Origin: Planctopirus ephydatiae | Lineage (GTDB): Bacteria > Planctomycetota > Planctomycetia > Planctomycetales > Planctomycetaceae | Assembly: GCF_007752345.1 (NCBI RefSeq) | Contig: NZ_CP036299.1 | Coordinates: 4,002,001-4,066,000 of the forward strand | Length of the DNA: 64,000 bases | Direction of reading: 5' to 3' | Shown: in pieces, positions 1 through 9,016 of the stretch | Layout of the letters: every line of letters starts with the position of its first letter | Position numbering within the stretch: the stretch's first letter is position 1 | The notes under the pieces: model-generated | Told to the model about the DNA's origin: nothing | Databases searched by the model: none | Seen by the model: only the letters and a program-made list of their open reading frames with translations | Translations under genes and position numbers: made by a program

Positions 1-1
1 G

Positions 2-472
2 TTCCGCAAGGAACTCAAGGCGATGATGGATGAGTTGGGTATGGATAGCGAATTTGCCCGCAGATACCTCAATGAAGGTTTCTCGGGTGGTGAAAAGAAG
101 CGGATGGAAATTCTGCAACTGGCGATGCTCAAGCCACGATTTGCTGTGCTGGATGAAACGGATTCGGGTCTCGACAGCGATGCAGTTCGCGTGGTGAGCG
201 AAGGTTTGCGAAAGCTCTCCGGCCCACAGATGGGCGTGCTGATCATTACGCACCACGAACGGCTGCTCGAATACAACGTTCCTCAATTCACCCATGTGAT
301 GCTGGCTGGAAAGATTGTCGAAACTGGCGATGCTTCACTGGCTCGCGAGCTTCATAACGAAGGTTATTCCAAAGTCAGGCTGCGACATCCGGAAGAAGCG
401 GCTGAAGAAGCGGCCCGTGCCAGTGGTCGTTCGTCAGAAGCAAACCGCACTGCGGAGCCTGCCAGCGTCTAG
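2..472 (+). CDS. sufC: SufC, Fe-S assembly ATPase (5' truncated)
   Basis: This is the C-terminal part of the ABC-type ATPase of the SUF iron-sulfur assembly complex SufBCD. The frame is open from base 2, so the start lies outside the window; about 100 residues including Walker A are missing from the usual length of about 250. Visible are the ABC signature FSGGEKKR, the Walker B stretch AVLDETDSGLD and the H-loop ITHH. The C-terminus carries an Ala/Glu-rich tail after the usual end. It lies 150 bp before sufB on the same strand, which supports the assignment over a transporter ATPase. Confidence 0.95.
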   Translation, partial: FRKELKAMMDELGMDSEFARRYLNEGFSGGEKKRMEILQLAMLKPRFAVLDETDSGLDSDAVRVVSEGLRKLSGPQMGVLIITHHERLLEYNVPQFTHVMLAGKIVETGDASLARELHNEGYSKVRLRHPEEAAEEAARASGRSSEANRTAEPASV

Positions 473-544
473 TTGTTTGGGCTTGAAGTATCGATGCGAT
501 GCCAATCGCAGATGAAAATGGATTTGACGTTAGAAAACAGACCT

Positions 545-592
545 GTTCGCTCTGGCCCATGTTCGCTCCGGACTATCTTCGCTCCGGACTAT
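545..592 (+). repeat. Short tandem duplication between sufC and sufB
   Basis: TTCGCTCCGGACTAT occurs twice with a 16-base period (562-576 and 578-592), preceded by a degenerate third copy at 546-560. The flanks TGGCCCAT and ATGGGCTGG are inverted relative to each other, so the block can also fold. It lies in the untranslated spacer just upstream of the sufB ribosome binding site; function unknown. Confidence 0.7.
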
Positions 593-622
593 GGGCTGGC
601 ATGACAGATTAAGGGGATAGCA

Positions 623-2044
623 ATGGCCACAGACCTCAGCAGCTCCACCAGTGATGATCTGGGGATCGGTGAATATCAGTACGGTTTTCACGACTCAACC
701 GATAATTATACGTTCAAAAGCCGCAAAGGGCTGGATCGTGAAATCGTCGAGCAGATTTCGGAAATGAAGAAAGAGCCGGCATGGATGCGTGACTTCCGTC
801 TGGAAGCCTACGACATTTTTCTGTCCAAGCCGATGCCGACCTGGGGTGGGGATCTCTCACATCTCAACTTCCAGGACATTCATTATTACATGAAGGCATC
901 TGACCGCCAGGAACAGTCATGGGATGACGTTCCCGACGACATCCGCAAGACCTACGATCGACTGGGTATTCCTGAAGCCGAGAAAAAGTATCTCGCTGGG
1001 GTGAAGGCTCAGTACGAATCGGAAGTGGTGTACGGCAGCCTGCAGGAAGATCTGGCCAAGAAGGGTGTCGTCTTCACCGATACTGACTCGGCCATTCGGG
1101 ATTATCCTGAACTGGTGCGGGAACACTTTGGCACGGTCATTCCGTCATTCGACAATAAGTTTGCTGCTCTCAACTCAGCGGTGTGGTCGGGTGGCTCGTT
1201 TATCTACGTTCCCAAAGGCGTTGAAATCGAGTTTCCACTCCAGGCGTATTTCCGCATTAACTCAGAGAACATGGGTCAGTTCGAGCGGACGCTGATCATT
1301 GTGGATGAAGGAGCCTCCGTCCATTATGTCGAAGGCTGTACGGCTCCCACTTACAGCAGCGAAAGCCTGCACTCCGCTGTTGTCGAAATTATCGTCAAAC
1401 GTAATGCCCGTTGCCGGTACACGACGATTCAGAACTGGTCGAATAACGTCTATAACCTGGTGACCAAGCGGGCCATGGCCTATGGCAATTCACTCATGGA
1501 GTGGGTGGATGGCAATCTGGGTTCTCAACTGACAATGAAGTACCCTGCGATCTACCTGATGGAACCAGGTGCTCGTGGCGAGACACTTTCGATTGCCTTC
1601 GCCGGCAAGGGTCAGCATCAGGATGCTGGTGCCAAGATGGTGCACTGTGCACCGAATACTTCGAGCCGGATTGTTTCCAAGAGCATTTCGAAGGCGGGTG
1701 GTCGAGCCAGTTATCGCGGGCTTGTCAAAGTGGAACCACACGCCACGAATTGCAAATCGAACGTCGTGTGTGATGCCCTGATTCTCGATGCGGACAGCCG
1801 CAGTGATACCTATCCATATATTGAAATCGAGCAGGAGCATGTGGCAATCGAGCACGAAGCTTCGGTTTCGAAGATTGCTGAAGAGCAACTGCTCTATCTG
1901 ATGAGCCGCGGCCTGACGGAAGCCGAAGCCTCGGCCATGATTGTCACCGGGTTTATTGAGCCTCTGGTCAAAGAGTTGCCCATGGAGTATGCCGTCGAAA
2001 TGAATCGACTGATCGAGTTGCAGATGGAAGGCAGCGTCGGCTGA
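623..2044 (+). CDS. sufB: SufB, Fe-S cluster scaffold subunit
   Basis: SufB forms the SufBCD scaffold on which clusters are built in the cytoplasm. The 473-residue length matches the family. The start ATG at 623 follows AAGGGG at good spacing. The C-terminal half shows the beta-helix core, with the conserved cysteine in NVVCDALI (about residue 384), the [13 protein letters not shown] segment and the closing [17 protein letters not shown] block typical of SufB. It sits between sufC and sufD, and the order C-B-D is the common one. SufS and SufE/SufU are not seen in this window and may lie upstream. Confidence 0.97.
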   Translation: MATDLSSSTSDDLGIGEYQYGFHDSTDNYTFKSRKGLDREIVEQISEMKKEPAWMRDFRLEAYDIFLSKPMPTWGGDLSHLNFQDIHYYMKASDRQEQSWDDVPDDIRKTYDRLGIPEAEKKYLAGVKAQYESEVVYGSLQEDLAKKGVVFTDTDSAIRDYPELVREHFGTVIPSFDNKFAALNSAVWSGGSFIYVPKGVEIEFPLQAYFRINSENMGQFERTLIIVDEGASVHYVEGCTAPTYSSESLHSAVVEIIVKRNARCRYTTIQNWSNNVYNLVTKRAMAYGNSLMEWVDGNLGSQLTMKYPAIYLMEPGARGETLSIAFAGKGQHQDAGAKMVHCAPNTSSRIVSKSISKAGGRASYRGLVKVEPHATNCKSNVVCDALILDADSRSDTYPYIEIEQEHVAIEHEASVSKIAEEQLLYLMSRGLTEAEASAMIVTGFIEPLVKELPMEYAVEMNRLIELQMEGSVG

Positions 2045-2149
2045 TTCATTGAATACCATCTGCCTGGCGACATGAATTTTACCGTTGTTTCTGCCCAGAT
2101 TGCAGAATCGACAGATCCGCTTATCTTCGTAGTTTGAGTGACTCAGGTT

Positions 2150-3517
2150 ATGTCGACTGCCATCGCTTCCGGTTCTGCTGCCGGCTTCTCTCAGGAAGTT
2201 TTTGAGCAATTTCTCTCCAGCCGCAATGAGCCGGCCTGGGTGAGTGAACTTCGCCGCGAGGCTTTTGCCAAGTACTCCGAATTCCTCGAGCAACCACTCG
2301 ATCCTGAGGAATGGAAGCGGATTGACTTGCGGGCGCTGAAGCCTTCGCAATTTCATCTAGTCACGACTCAAGCTGCGGCAGAAGCAAATGCCGCCAGTGG
2401 ACTGGAAGCCAATTCCGATCCGGCCATTGGCACTTTGCTGGCTGATCGGGCAGAGTTTGCCGGGCGTGTGATTCATGTGGATGGTCAATCAGTGATTTCT
2501 GAGCTTTCGGAAGAACTGGCAGCCCGCGGCGTAGTGTTTGGCAGTCTGACCCAGTTGATTCAAACACATGGCGAACTGCTGAAACCTTACCTGATGCAGA
2601 AGGCAGTCAAGCATGATCAGGACCGGATGAGTGCCTGGCATGCTGCTTTCTGGACAGGTGGAACTGTGCTGTATGTTCCGCGAAATGTCAGAGTGGAAGC
2701 TCCTCTCTATGGACTGGTGGCGCTGGCGAAGGATAAAGCGGCGGATTTCAGCCACACACTGGTGATTCTCGAAGATGGTGCTGAAGCGACCCTCCTGGAA
2801 GAAACGACATCTTTGCATGCGACGCATGCCGGGCTGCATGTGGGCGGGGTGGAACTGCTCCTGGGACAGGAGGCACGTTTGCGATATGTGCAGCTTCAGA
2901 ACTGGAATCATCGGACCTGGCATCTGGCGACACAGGCCGGACATGTGGAAAAAGATGGCTTCCTGCAGTGGACAGTGGGGGGATTGGGAAGCCGCCTGGC
3001 ACATACTCATCAGGATGTTTCGCTGGATGGACGCGGCGCGGTGGCTCAAGTGAATGGAGTGACGTTTGCGATCAATCGTCAGGTCATTTCGTACTACACT
3101 CAGCAGACACACCGGGCACCGGATACACGCAGCGATCTTTTGTATAAAGACGTGCTGCGGGATGAATCGCGAGTGATCTGGCGCGGGATGATCGATGTCG
3201 AAAAAGGGGCACCCCGGACGGACGGTTATCAGCGAAATGACAGTCTGCTGCTTTCGACAACAGCCCGTGCGGATGCCATTCCCGGCCTCGAAATCGAGAC
3301 GGATGATGTCCGTTGCACACACGGTGCGACAGTGGGTGAAGTGGATCAGGATCAGATTTTGTACTGCATGTGCCGAGGCCTTTCGCGTCACGAAGCCATG
3401 CACATGATTGTGGAAGGTTTCTTCCAGCAGGTTTATGACCGCATTCCAGTTCCTGCGGTGCAGGAGACATTGAGCCAGGCGGTCGAGCGCAAGCTGGGAT
3501 TGGGAAGAGATACCTAG
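2150..3517 (+). CDS. sufD: SufD, Fe-S assembly subunit
   Basis: SufD is the paralogue of SufB that heterodimerises with it and binds SufC. The C-terminal half has the SufB/D beta-helix fold and the signature CTHGATVGEVDQDQ, which contains the conserved histidine, followed by YCMCRGLSRHEA. The N-terminal third is divergent, as usual for SufD. I chose ATG 2150; an in-frame GTG at 2138 would add four residues, and neither has a strong ribosome binding site. The gap to sufB is about 105 bp, and the gene is probably cotranscribed with it and with the Rieske-SufT fusion downstream. Confidence 0.95.
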   Translation: MSTAIASGSAAGFSQEVFEQFLSSRNEPAWVSELRREAFAKYSEFLEQPLDPEEWKRIDLRALKPSQFHLVTTQAAAEANAASGLEANSDPAIGTLLADRAEFAGRVIHVDGQSVISELSEELAARGVVFGSLTQLIQTHGELLKPYLMQKAVKHDQDRMSAWHAAFWTGGTVLYVPRNVRVEAPLYGLVALAKDKAADFSHTLVILEDGAEATLLEETTSLHATHAGLHVGGVELLLGQEARLRYVQLQNWNHRTWHLATQAGHVEKDGFLQWTVGGLGSRLAHTHQDVSLDGRGAVAQVNGVTFAINRQVISYYTQQTHRAPDTRSDLLYKDVLRDESRVIWRGMIDVEKGAPRTDGYQRNDSLLLSTTARADAIPGLEIETDDVRCTHGATVGEVDQDQILYCMCRGLSRHEAMHMIVEGFFQQVYDRIPVPAVQETLSQAVERKLGLGRDT

Positions 3518-3636
3518 CGAGTAAATCCCGCCGGTTGCCATGGTGAAGTCCAGAAAATGGCTGGATCCCCTGGCAGGCCGGACCGAATGAACTGACAACT
3601 TTTGCGAAATGCGACCAGGAATTTTGAGGTTTTGTG

Positions 3637-4353
3637 ATGGGGTTTGAACGAGTTGCCAGTGTTGCGGAACTTCCAGACGGCGGCCGGCTTTCAATTGAAG
3701 TGGATGAAACCCCTGCCCTGCTCATCCGGCTGGGCGAGTTCTTTTACGCCATTGAAGATCTTTGCACGCATGACGGGCAGCCATTAACCGATGGGCCGCT
3801 GGTGGGCCAGGAAATCAAGTGCCCACGCCATGGAGCACGTTTTGATTTAACCACCGGCAAAGCGATGTGCATGCCCGCCACGCGAGGTGTGCGAACGTTT
3901 GCAGTCGAAATACGCCATGACGAGATTTTTGTTTCTGATGAACCAGCGACAGCACCAGCCAAAGCCACGGTGACTGAGCCCGTTGCCAGCGAAAAGTTGG
4001 CTCCCGTTGCGGCTTCGGAAGAGACGGCTGCTCAGACCGCACTGGCGGAAGCGGCTGCACAGGATGAGTATCTGACAGCGCTCCGCGAAGTGATCGATCC
4101 GGAACTGATGGTGAACATCGTGGATCTGGGTTTGATTTATGGAGTGACGGCACTCGATGGTGGTCAGGTCGAAGTGGAAATGACTTTAACGAGTCCTGCC
4201 TGCCCCGCCGGGCCACAGATTGTGCATCAGGCACGCATGGCACTGGAACGACTGGAATCGGTGGAAACAGCGACCATCAAGCTGACGATGTCGCCCCCAT
4301 GGACACCTGACAGGATGACCGATGAAGCTCGTGATCATCTGGGGATTTTCTAA
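3637..4353 (+). CDS. Rieske ferredoxin fused to SufT/MIP18 domain
   Basis: This 238-residue two-domain protein begins with a Rieske 2Fe-2S domain (residues 1-105) whose ligands are visible as C43-x-H45 (CTHDG) and C62-x-x-H65 (CPRHG). An Ala/Glu/Pro-rich linker (about 108-148) follows. The C-terminal domain (about 150-238) is a MIP18/DUF59 (SufT/PaaD) domain with DPELMVNIVDLGLIY, the conserved cysteine in TSPACPAG and the PPW motif. SufT proteins help mature Fe-S proteins, so the position directly after sufD supports a role in Fe-S assembly, perhaps with the Rieske part supplying electrons (inference). ATG 3637 is preferred over the adjacent GTG 3634. Confidence 0.9.
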   Translation: MGFERVASVAELPDGGRLSIEVDETPALLIRLGEFFYAIEDLCTHDGQPLTDGPLVGQEIKCPRHGARFDLTTGKAMCMPATRGVRTFAVEIRHDEIFVSDEPATAPAKATVTEPVASEKLAPVAASEETAAQTALAEAAAQDEYLTALREVIDPELMVNIVDLGLIYGVTALDGGQVEVEMTLTSPACPAGPQIVHQARMALERLESVETATIKLTMSPPWTPDRMTDEARDHLGIF

Positions 4354-4405
4354 CAGACAGCAGACCAATAATCGGTTGTTTTCTTTGGCACAACTTGATT
4401 TCAAA

Positions 4406-4445
4406 CAGCCTGGCTCAGTCAGCTTTACGCTGACGAGACAGGCTG
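4406..4445 (+). terminator. Stem-loop after the suf cluster
   Basis: CAGCCTGGCTCAGTCAGC pairs imperfectly with GCTGACGAGACAGGCTG across a TTTAC-type loop. The stem lies 50 bp after the Rieske-SufT stop and is followed by the T-rich CTGTTGTTTG. It is a plausible but weak intrinsic terminator for the suf operon. Confidence 0.5.
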
Positions 4446-4604
4446 CTGTTGTTTGCAGCTAAAGACCACCTCGAACAGGCAGCAGAATCTCTCAACTCAT
4501 CCGAGGCGAAATCTCTTTGCCTTTTTGGGGGATGAACCAGATACTGATTGTTTGGCGGTATGCCGGCAACGTGATGGAAGACCCCTGCGCTCGAGGACAT
4601 GAAC

Positions 4605-5690
4605 ATGAACCCCATTGAACACCCCGTCGGGAAGGCATCGTTAATCAACGATTGCTGCCAGAACCCTATTGAACAAAAGCCTGCGGCACCTTCGCGAAGA
4701 GTTTTTGTCAAGACAGCGGCTCTGGCCTCGGCAGCCACAATGCTCGCCCACTCGAGTTCGTCTCTGCTCAGGGCCGAGGAAAAATCGGCTGCCGCTCCGA
4801 CTTCTGAAAACCTGGTCAAAACGCTCTTTCAATCGCTGACTCCTGAACAGAGGGAAGAGGTTTGTTACGACTGGGATTACAAAGACGATCGAGGGGTTCT
4901 GCGAACGCATGTTTCAAACAACTGGCAGATCTCGGATGCGAACATCGGGAGCAAGCTCTTTACAAAAGATCAGCAGGAGATGATCGAAGCGATGTTCTGG
5001 GGTTTGTATCACCCGGACTGGCATGACCGCATTCGAAAGCAGTTGAAGGATGATGCGGGTGGATATGGGAAACATCAGTCGATTGCGATTTTTGGTGATC
5101 CTGAAAAAGGGCCTTTTGAACTGGTGATGACAGGTCGGCATCTCACCATTCGCTGCGATGGAGACACCACGCCTCATGCCTGCTTTGGCGGGCCGATTTT
5201 CTATGGTCATGCAGCCGAAGCGTTCAATGAAGAACCCAGCCACAAAGGGAATGTCTTCTGGCCTCAGGCACTAAAGGCTAACAGCCTGTACACAATGCTC
5301 GATGGCAAACAGCGCGAGCAGGCTTTGGCGCCACAGGCACCGCCAGAAGCGCAGGTGAATTTTGGGAGCCAGAAAGCCCCGGTCGGTCTGCTGGTTGCTG
5401 AAATGTCGAAGGATCAACAGGCATTTGCGGCTGACATCCTGGCAACTTTAGTGGAGCCTTATCGTCAGATTGATCGCGATGAAGTGATGAAGTGTCTGGC
5501 GGCACAGGGCGGGTTGGATCAGTGCCGACTGACGTTCTATCGATCGAACGATCTGGGAAGTGATGGCGTGTGGGATAACTGGCGTATCGAAGGGCCGGCT
5601 TTTGTGTGGCATTATCGAGGTGCACCACATGTGCATGTCTGGGTGAATATTGCCGACACTTCCAACTATGCCATCACCACGCGGGGGTAG
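4605..5690 (+). CDS. Tat-exported DUF3500 family protein
   Basis: The protein (361 residues) carries a twin-arginine signal near residue 30 (RRVFVKTAALASAATML) and an Ala-rich h-region, so it should be exported folded. The mature part resembles the DUF3500 family: LTPEQREEVCYDWDYKD near the front, GPIFYGHAAEAFNE in the middle and a closing WHYRGAPHVHVWVNI segment. The biochemical role of DUF3500 is unknown. ATG 4605 has GAGG eight bases upstream; ATG 4599, two codons earlier, is too close to it. The gene stands alone between two stem-loops. Confidence 0.85.
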   Translation: MNPIEHPVGKASLINDCCQNPIEQKPAAPSRRVFVKTAALASAATMLAHSSSSLLRAEEKSAAAPTSENLVKTLFQSLTPEQREEVCYDWDYKDDRGVLRTHVSNNWQISDANIGSKLFTKDQQEMIEAMFWGLYHPDWHDRIRKQLKDDAGGYGKHQSIAIFGDPEKGPFELVMTGRHLTIRCDGDTTPHACFGGPIFYGHAAEAFNEEPSHKGNVFWPQALKANSLYTMLDGKQREQALAPQAPPEAQVNFGSQKAPVGLLVAEMSKDQQAFAADILATLVEPYRQIDRDEVMKCLAAQGGLDQCRLTFYRSNDLGSDGVWDNWRIEGPAFVWHYRGAPHVHVWVNIADTSNYAITTRG

Positions 5691-5716
5691 TCTCTCGAAT
5701 TGCATATGTTCAGCCA

Positions 5717-5760
5717 GTCAGAGACAGGGAATGAGCTTCTGAAAATTCCCTGTCTCTGAC
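5717..5760 (+). terminator. Perfect 16-bp stem-loop after DUF3500 gene
   Basis: GTCAGAGACAGGGAAT (5717-5732) and ATTCCCTGTCTCTGAC (5745-5760) are perfect inverted repeats around a 12-base loop, 26 bp past the stop codon. There is no T tract, so it may be an RNA-processing or Rho-blocking hairpin instead of a classical terminator. Confidence 0.6.
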
Positions 5761-6031
5761 GGATGACTTGCCGGTACGCGATGCCTATGATGCAGAACTT
5801 CGGTGAGACAACGGAACGTGAAAACGATGTCTTGCAGAAATGGACTTGTCGGAAGTTTGCTGGAGGCTCATAGTAACCAGCAAGACCTGTGGCCGTCTGA
5901 GTCAGTGACTTGAATGAACTGACAATGTGGAAGGACAGGGCGACGGACTTCCTCGACTGGCAATTGTTTGATCATCGATCAAGACGATTGTTGTTGATTG
6001 ATGCAAATCGTTACCTGATGGTGAATGACGA
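5761..6031. other. Intergenic spacer before the epimerase
   Basis: No credible gene was seen. A plus-strand frame of 79 codons beginning at 5910 overlaps the epimerase start in another frame and resembles nothing I know. The spacer probably holds the epimerase promoter, but I cannot pick out -35/-10 boxes with confidence. Confidence 0.5.
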
Positions 6032-6982
6032 GTGGATACTCAGCATCTCTGGTCACAGATACAACAGCCACCTGTGGCACAACCCATCCCTCAGGGATTG
6101 GGGTCGTTCTCTTCTCCGGGAGAACGGGAATTTCCTCGACTGGCATTGAGTCAGTTAACGGTGATGCGCATGCCTTTCGAGGAAGCGGTGTTGAACTACC
6201 GCTCCGAGGGCTTCAGGTCGATCGGGTTGTGGCGTCCAAGGCTGGCTGATTTTGGTGAGGATCGAGCGGCCATCCTGCTACAGGATGCAGGGATGTCCGT
6301 CTCTTCACTGAGCTTTGCCGGTGGTTTTACGGGCTCGCATGGCTATCGATATAACGAAGCGATCCATGATGGATTCGATGCGTTAAAGCAGGCCGAGATC
6401 GTTGGTGCGGAAACCGTCGTTCTCGTGGCGGGTGGCCTTAATGGACATATCACGAAGCATGCCCGGCGAAATGTGGTAGATGGCATTCGCACCCTTTCGG
6501 AACGTGCCGAGCAACTGGGAGTGCAACTGGCTTTGCGGCCCATGCGCAAAACGTTCCACCATACCTGGTCGTTTCTCAACACCTGTGATGAAACGATCGG
6601 CATCCTCGATCAGATTCAGTGCCCGAATGTGGGACTGGCGATTGATCTGTATCATTGCGGCCTCGAATCTGACTGGAAGAAATCGCTCAGGACGATCGCG
6701 CCGCATACCTCGCTGGTCTTTGTGAATGATCTTCCATGTCCAAATTCGACCGAATACGAGATGTGTCTGCCGGGTGATGGCATTCTCCCCGTTCGGGCGA
6801 TTCTGGAAGAATTTGTGATTGGTGGGTTCGAAGGCAAGTTTGAAGTACACGTCTGGTCAGAGAAGCTGTGGGAACTTCCCTCCCGCCATTTGTTTGCCAA
6901 CGTGCGGGAATCGCTGGCCCGAGTCTGGCCGGCTGCCTGGGGAAATTGGGCCCGCCAATTCCGTAATGATCCCCCTGCGTAA
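6032..6982 (+). CDS. Sugar phosphate isomerase/epimerase-like TIM barrel
   Basis: The 316-residue product resembles the xylose-isomerase-like (AP endonuclease 2) TIM-barrel family. Features are the first strand RLALSQLTV followed by GFRSIGLW, the strand AETVVLVAGG, the strand NVGLAIDLYHCG with the metal-ligand-like Asp and His, VFVNDLP with LPGDG, and the late GKFEVHVWSEKLW segment. Such enzymes isomerise or epimerise sugars; the substrate cannot be read here. The first in-frame start after a stop is GTG 6032. ATG 6164 would remove the first barrel strand, so a start near 6032 is preferred. Confidence 0.8.
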   Translation: MDTQHLWSQIQQPPVAQPIPQGLGSFSSPGEREFPRLALSQLTVMRMPFEEAVLNYRSEGFRSIGLWRPRLADFGEDRAAILLQDAGMSVSSLSFAGGFTGSHGYRYNEAIHDGFDALKQAEIVGAETVVLVAGGLNGHITKHARRNVVDGIRTLSERAEQLGVQLALRPMRKTFHHTWSFLNTCDETIGILDQIQCPNVGLAIDLYHCGLESDWKKSLRTIAPHTSLVFVNDLPCPNSTEYEMCLPGDGILPVRAILEEFVIGGFEGKFEVHVWSEKLWELPSRHLFANVRESLARVWPAAWGNWARQFRNDPPA

Positions 6983-7013
6983 TCACAGTCGTCCTTGATC
7001 ACAGTCGTCCTTG
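6982..7013 (+). repeat. 16-bp tandem duplication at the epimerase stop codon
   Basis: ATCACAGTCGTCCTTG is repeated exactly twice (6982-6997, 6998-7013), beginning at the last base of the TAA stop. It looks like a recent slippage duplication. Confidence 0.8.
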
Positions 7014-7390
7014 ATTCACTCAGAGCGATTCATCACACAATGGGATCTATCGAGGTTGGAGCGATTTGTCTGGCTGTGACTCCCAAGAACAACAGATGTT
7101 AAGTTCACTTCTTTTGACCGAGTTGCCGACTTTTCGTTGCTGATGATGCGGTTTTTGTGAACTGCAACGGCAGAGAACCTGCCCCAGGGAGACAGAACTG
7201 GCGTAAATCGCGAAAAAAAACCCAGGTTCTGTCTCGTGAAGATTGTTTAAGCCCGCCACTCTTGGTGAAATCCATTTTTGGTATTTTTTCAGACAATTTG
7301 TCTGTTTTATTAGCATGTTATTAGCAGACGATCTGCAGAGCCGGCTGCTACGGATTCCATCTGCTGAAACCTCCTGACCTGGCCAGAGGA
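7014..7390. other. Intergenic region with a hairpin
   Basis: No gene was seen. GAGACAGAACTGG (7189-7201) faces CCAGGTTCTGTCTC (7222-7235) across an A8-containing loop, giving a near-perfect 13-bp stem. A/T-rich DNA (7261-7325) follows and may contain the promoter of the HTH-EIIA gene. Confidence 0.5.
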
Positions 7391-8098
7391 ATGTCGCGCG
7401 ACTGGTACAGCCTCGATGAACTGGCTCGACATCTGGGCCGAGACCGCCGCGAGATTGAAAAACTCGTGAATCGCGGGCGAATTCCGGGTCGTAAAGTGGC
7501 TGGAGATTGGCAGTTCCACCCGACGGAAATCACGCATTGGCTCGAACAGGAGATGCGGGAATACACCGACCGGGAACTGGCCATTATCGAGCAGAGCCAT
7601 CGGACGGTTGAACATGCCACCGCTTCACCTATTGCGGTCCTTTTGAGCCGTGAGACAATTCAGGTTCCATTAGAAGCACGCACGAAGCGATCTGTGCTGG
7701 AATCGATGTTGGAAGTTGCCGGCAGGACATGGCAGATCTGGCAACCTGCTGTACTGCTCGCGGCCATTCAGGAGCGGGAATCGGTGCTATCGACGGCTTT
7801 TGATATGGGTGTGGCAATTCCTCATCCGCGAAACCCCGTCCCAGATGCCTTGGGGCAATCTTTGATCGCCATGGGACGTACTCCCTCGGGAATTCCGTTT
7901 GGAGCACCGAATCGCGGCCTGACGGATATCTTCTTTCTGGTACTCTGCCGGGATTCTCGGACTCATCTGCATGTTCTCGCTCGTCTGGGTCGTTTATTGC
8001 AGAAGCCTGGGTTTGTCGACGAATTGCGTCTCGCTCCGGATAGTGACACCAGCTACGACCTGATCTGCCGAGCCGATGCAGAACTGACGGCTGGATAG
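7391..8098 (+). CDS. Excisionase-type HTH fused to PTS EIIA (PtsN-like) domain
   Basis: The N-terminal 55 residues form a MerR/excisionase-type winged helix (WYSLDELARHLGRDRREIEKLVNRGRIPGRK, then a WQFH wing). Residues about 85-230 form a type-2 PTS EIIA domain of the nitrogen PTS class. The likely phosphorylated histidine is H145 in GVAIPHPR, which is intact. The protein is therefore probably a DNA-binding regulator whose activity follows phosphotransfer from NPr or HPr (inference). No EI, NPr or permease gene is visible nearby. ATG 7391 is the only good start. Confidence 0.87.
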   Translation: MSRDWYSLDELARHLGRDRREIEKLVNRGRIPGRKVAGDWQFHPTEITHWLEQEMREYTDRELAIIEQSHRTVEHATASPIAVLLSRETIQVPLEARTKRSVLESMLEVAGRTWQIWQPAVLLAAIQERESVLSTAFDMGVAIPHPRNPVPDALGQSLIAMGRTPSGIPFGAPNRGLTDIFFLVLCRDSRTHLHVLARLGRLLQKPGFVDELRLAPDSDTSYDLICRADAELTAG

Positions 8099-8230
8099 AT
8101 CTCGTTTCTGTCGAAGAATGATTTCGTGTCTCAGGATGGAATTTCCCAGCCTGATCTGGCAGCTTACATGGCCAAGATGCCTGCTGATTGATTCAGAAAC
8201 CGGACTCCCTGACCCACGGAATACCGCTGC

Positions 8231-9016
8231 ATGTCGCGCGATATTTTGACATCGAATCACGATGAACTGGATGTGATTGCCGTCGGTGCTCATCCGGATG
8301 ATGTGGAGATTGGCTGCGGTGGAACTCTCGCCGCCTTCGTACAACGCGGCTATCGCGTGGGTATTGTCGATTTGACCGATGGTGAGCCGACACCATTGAG
8401 CTCTGGCCGTGAAAGCCGATTGGAAGAATCCCGTCTTGCTGCCGAGACATTGGGGATTCACATGCGTCACAACCTCCTGATCACGAACCGGACGTTATTT
8501 GACGGTTTTGGGCAGCGAGTGGCTTTGGCAAGAATCTTTCGTAAGTATCGTCCGCGAATTGTGCTGGGGATTGCAGGCAAGACACCAATGGCTTCGCCCG
8601 ATCACTGGCAGGCGGCTCAGATTACCGATGCCGCTGTTTTTTACAGCCGACTTTCCAAGTGGGATGACGAGTTTGGCGACTTACCCGTCCACACGATTTC
8701 AAAACAATTCTGGTATTCGCTGAGCCTGAGTTCGCTGGATTCCCTGAGTGGGCCGAACTCCTTCGTAATGGACATTTCGGCCACTCTACCCCAGAAGATC
8801 GCCTCGGTGCGGGCCTACGAGTCACAGTTTCCGCCCACGAAAGATCGCGTCTTCCGTCTGATCGAAGGAACTTCGCGATGTGCCGGGGCCAGTTGCGGAT
8901 TTGAAGCGGGTGAAGTTCTTTTTTCTGTGACCACTCTCGGCGTGAGCGACCCGATAGAGGCCTTTTTGCCATCACGCCAGAAATCGGCACCCAGCACGAG
9001 CGAAAAAAGTCAGTAA
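8231..9016 (+). CDS. PIG-L family deacetylase (BshB1-like)
   Basis: The protein (261 residues) has the zinc-binding motif AHPDDVEIGCGG at residues 20-31 and the following block DLTDGEPTPLSSGRESRLEE, which matches the LmbE/PIG-L family and most closely the BshB1 branch. That branch deacetylates GlcNAc-malate in bacillithiol synthesis. Other PIG-L proteins deacetylate different N-acetyl sugars, and no BshA or BshC gene is in view, so bacillithiol is only one possibility. The length is close to BshB1 with a short C-terminal extension. Confidence 0.85.
   Translation: MSRDILTSNHDELDVIAVGAHPDDVEIGCGGTLAAFVQRGYRVGIVDLTDGEPTPLSSGRESRLEESRLAAETLGIHMRHNLLITNRTLFDGFGQRVALARIFRKYRPRIVLGIAGKTPMASPDHWQAAQITDAAVFYSRLSKWDDEFGDLPVHTISKQFWYSLSLSSLDSLSGPNSFVMDISATLPQKIASVRAYESQFPPTKDRVFRLIEGTSRCAGASCGFEAGEVLFSVTTLGVSDPIEAFLPSRQKSAPSTSEKSQ

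Noticed and set aside
1490-2356. Minus-strand frame of 288 codons across sufB and sufD
   Set aside because: It is antisense to two well-supported genes and has no recognisable domain.
5910-6149. Plus-strand frame of 79 codons before the epimerase
   Set aside because: It overlaps the epimerase start in another frame, has no clear ribosome binding site and no recognisable similarity.
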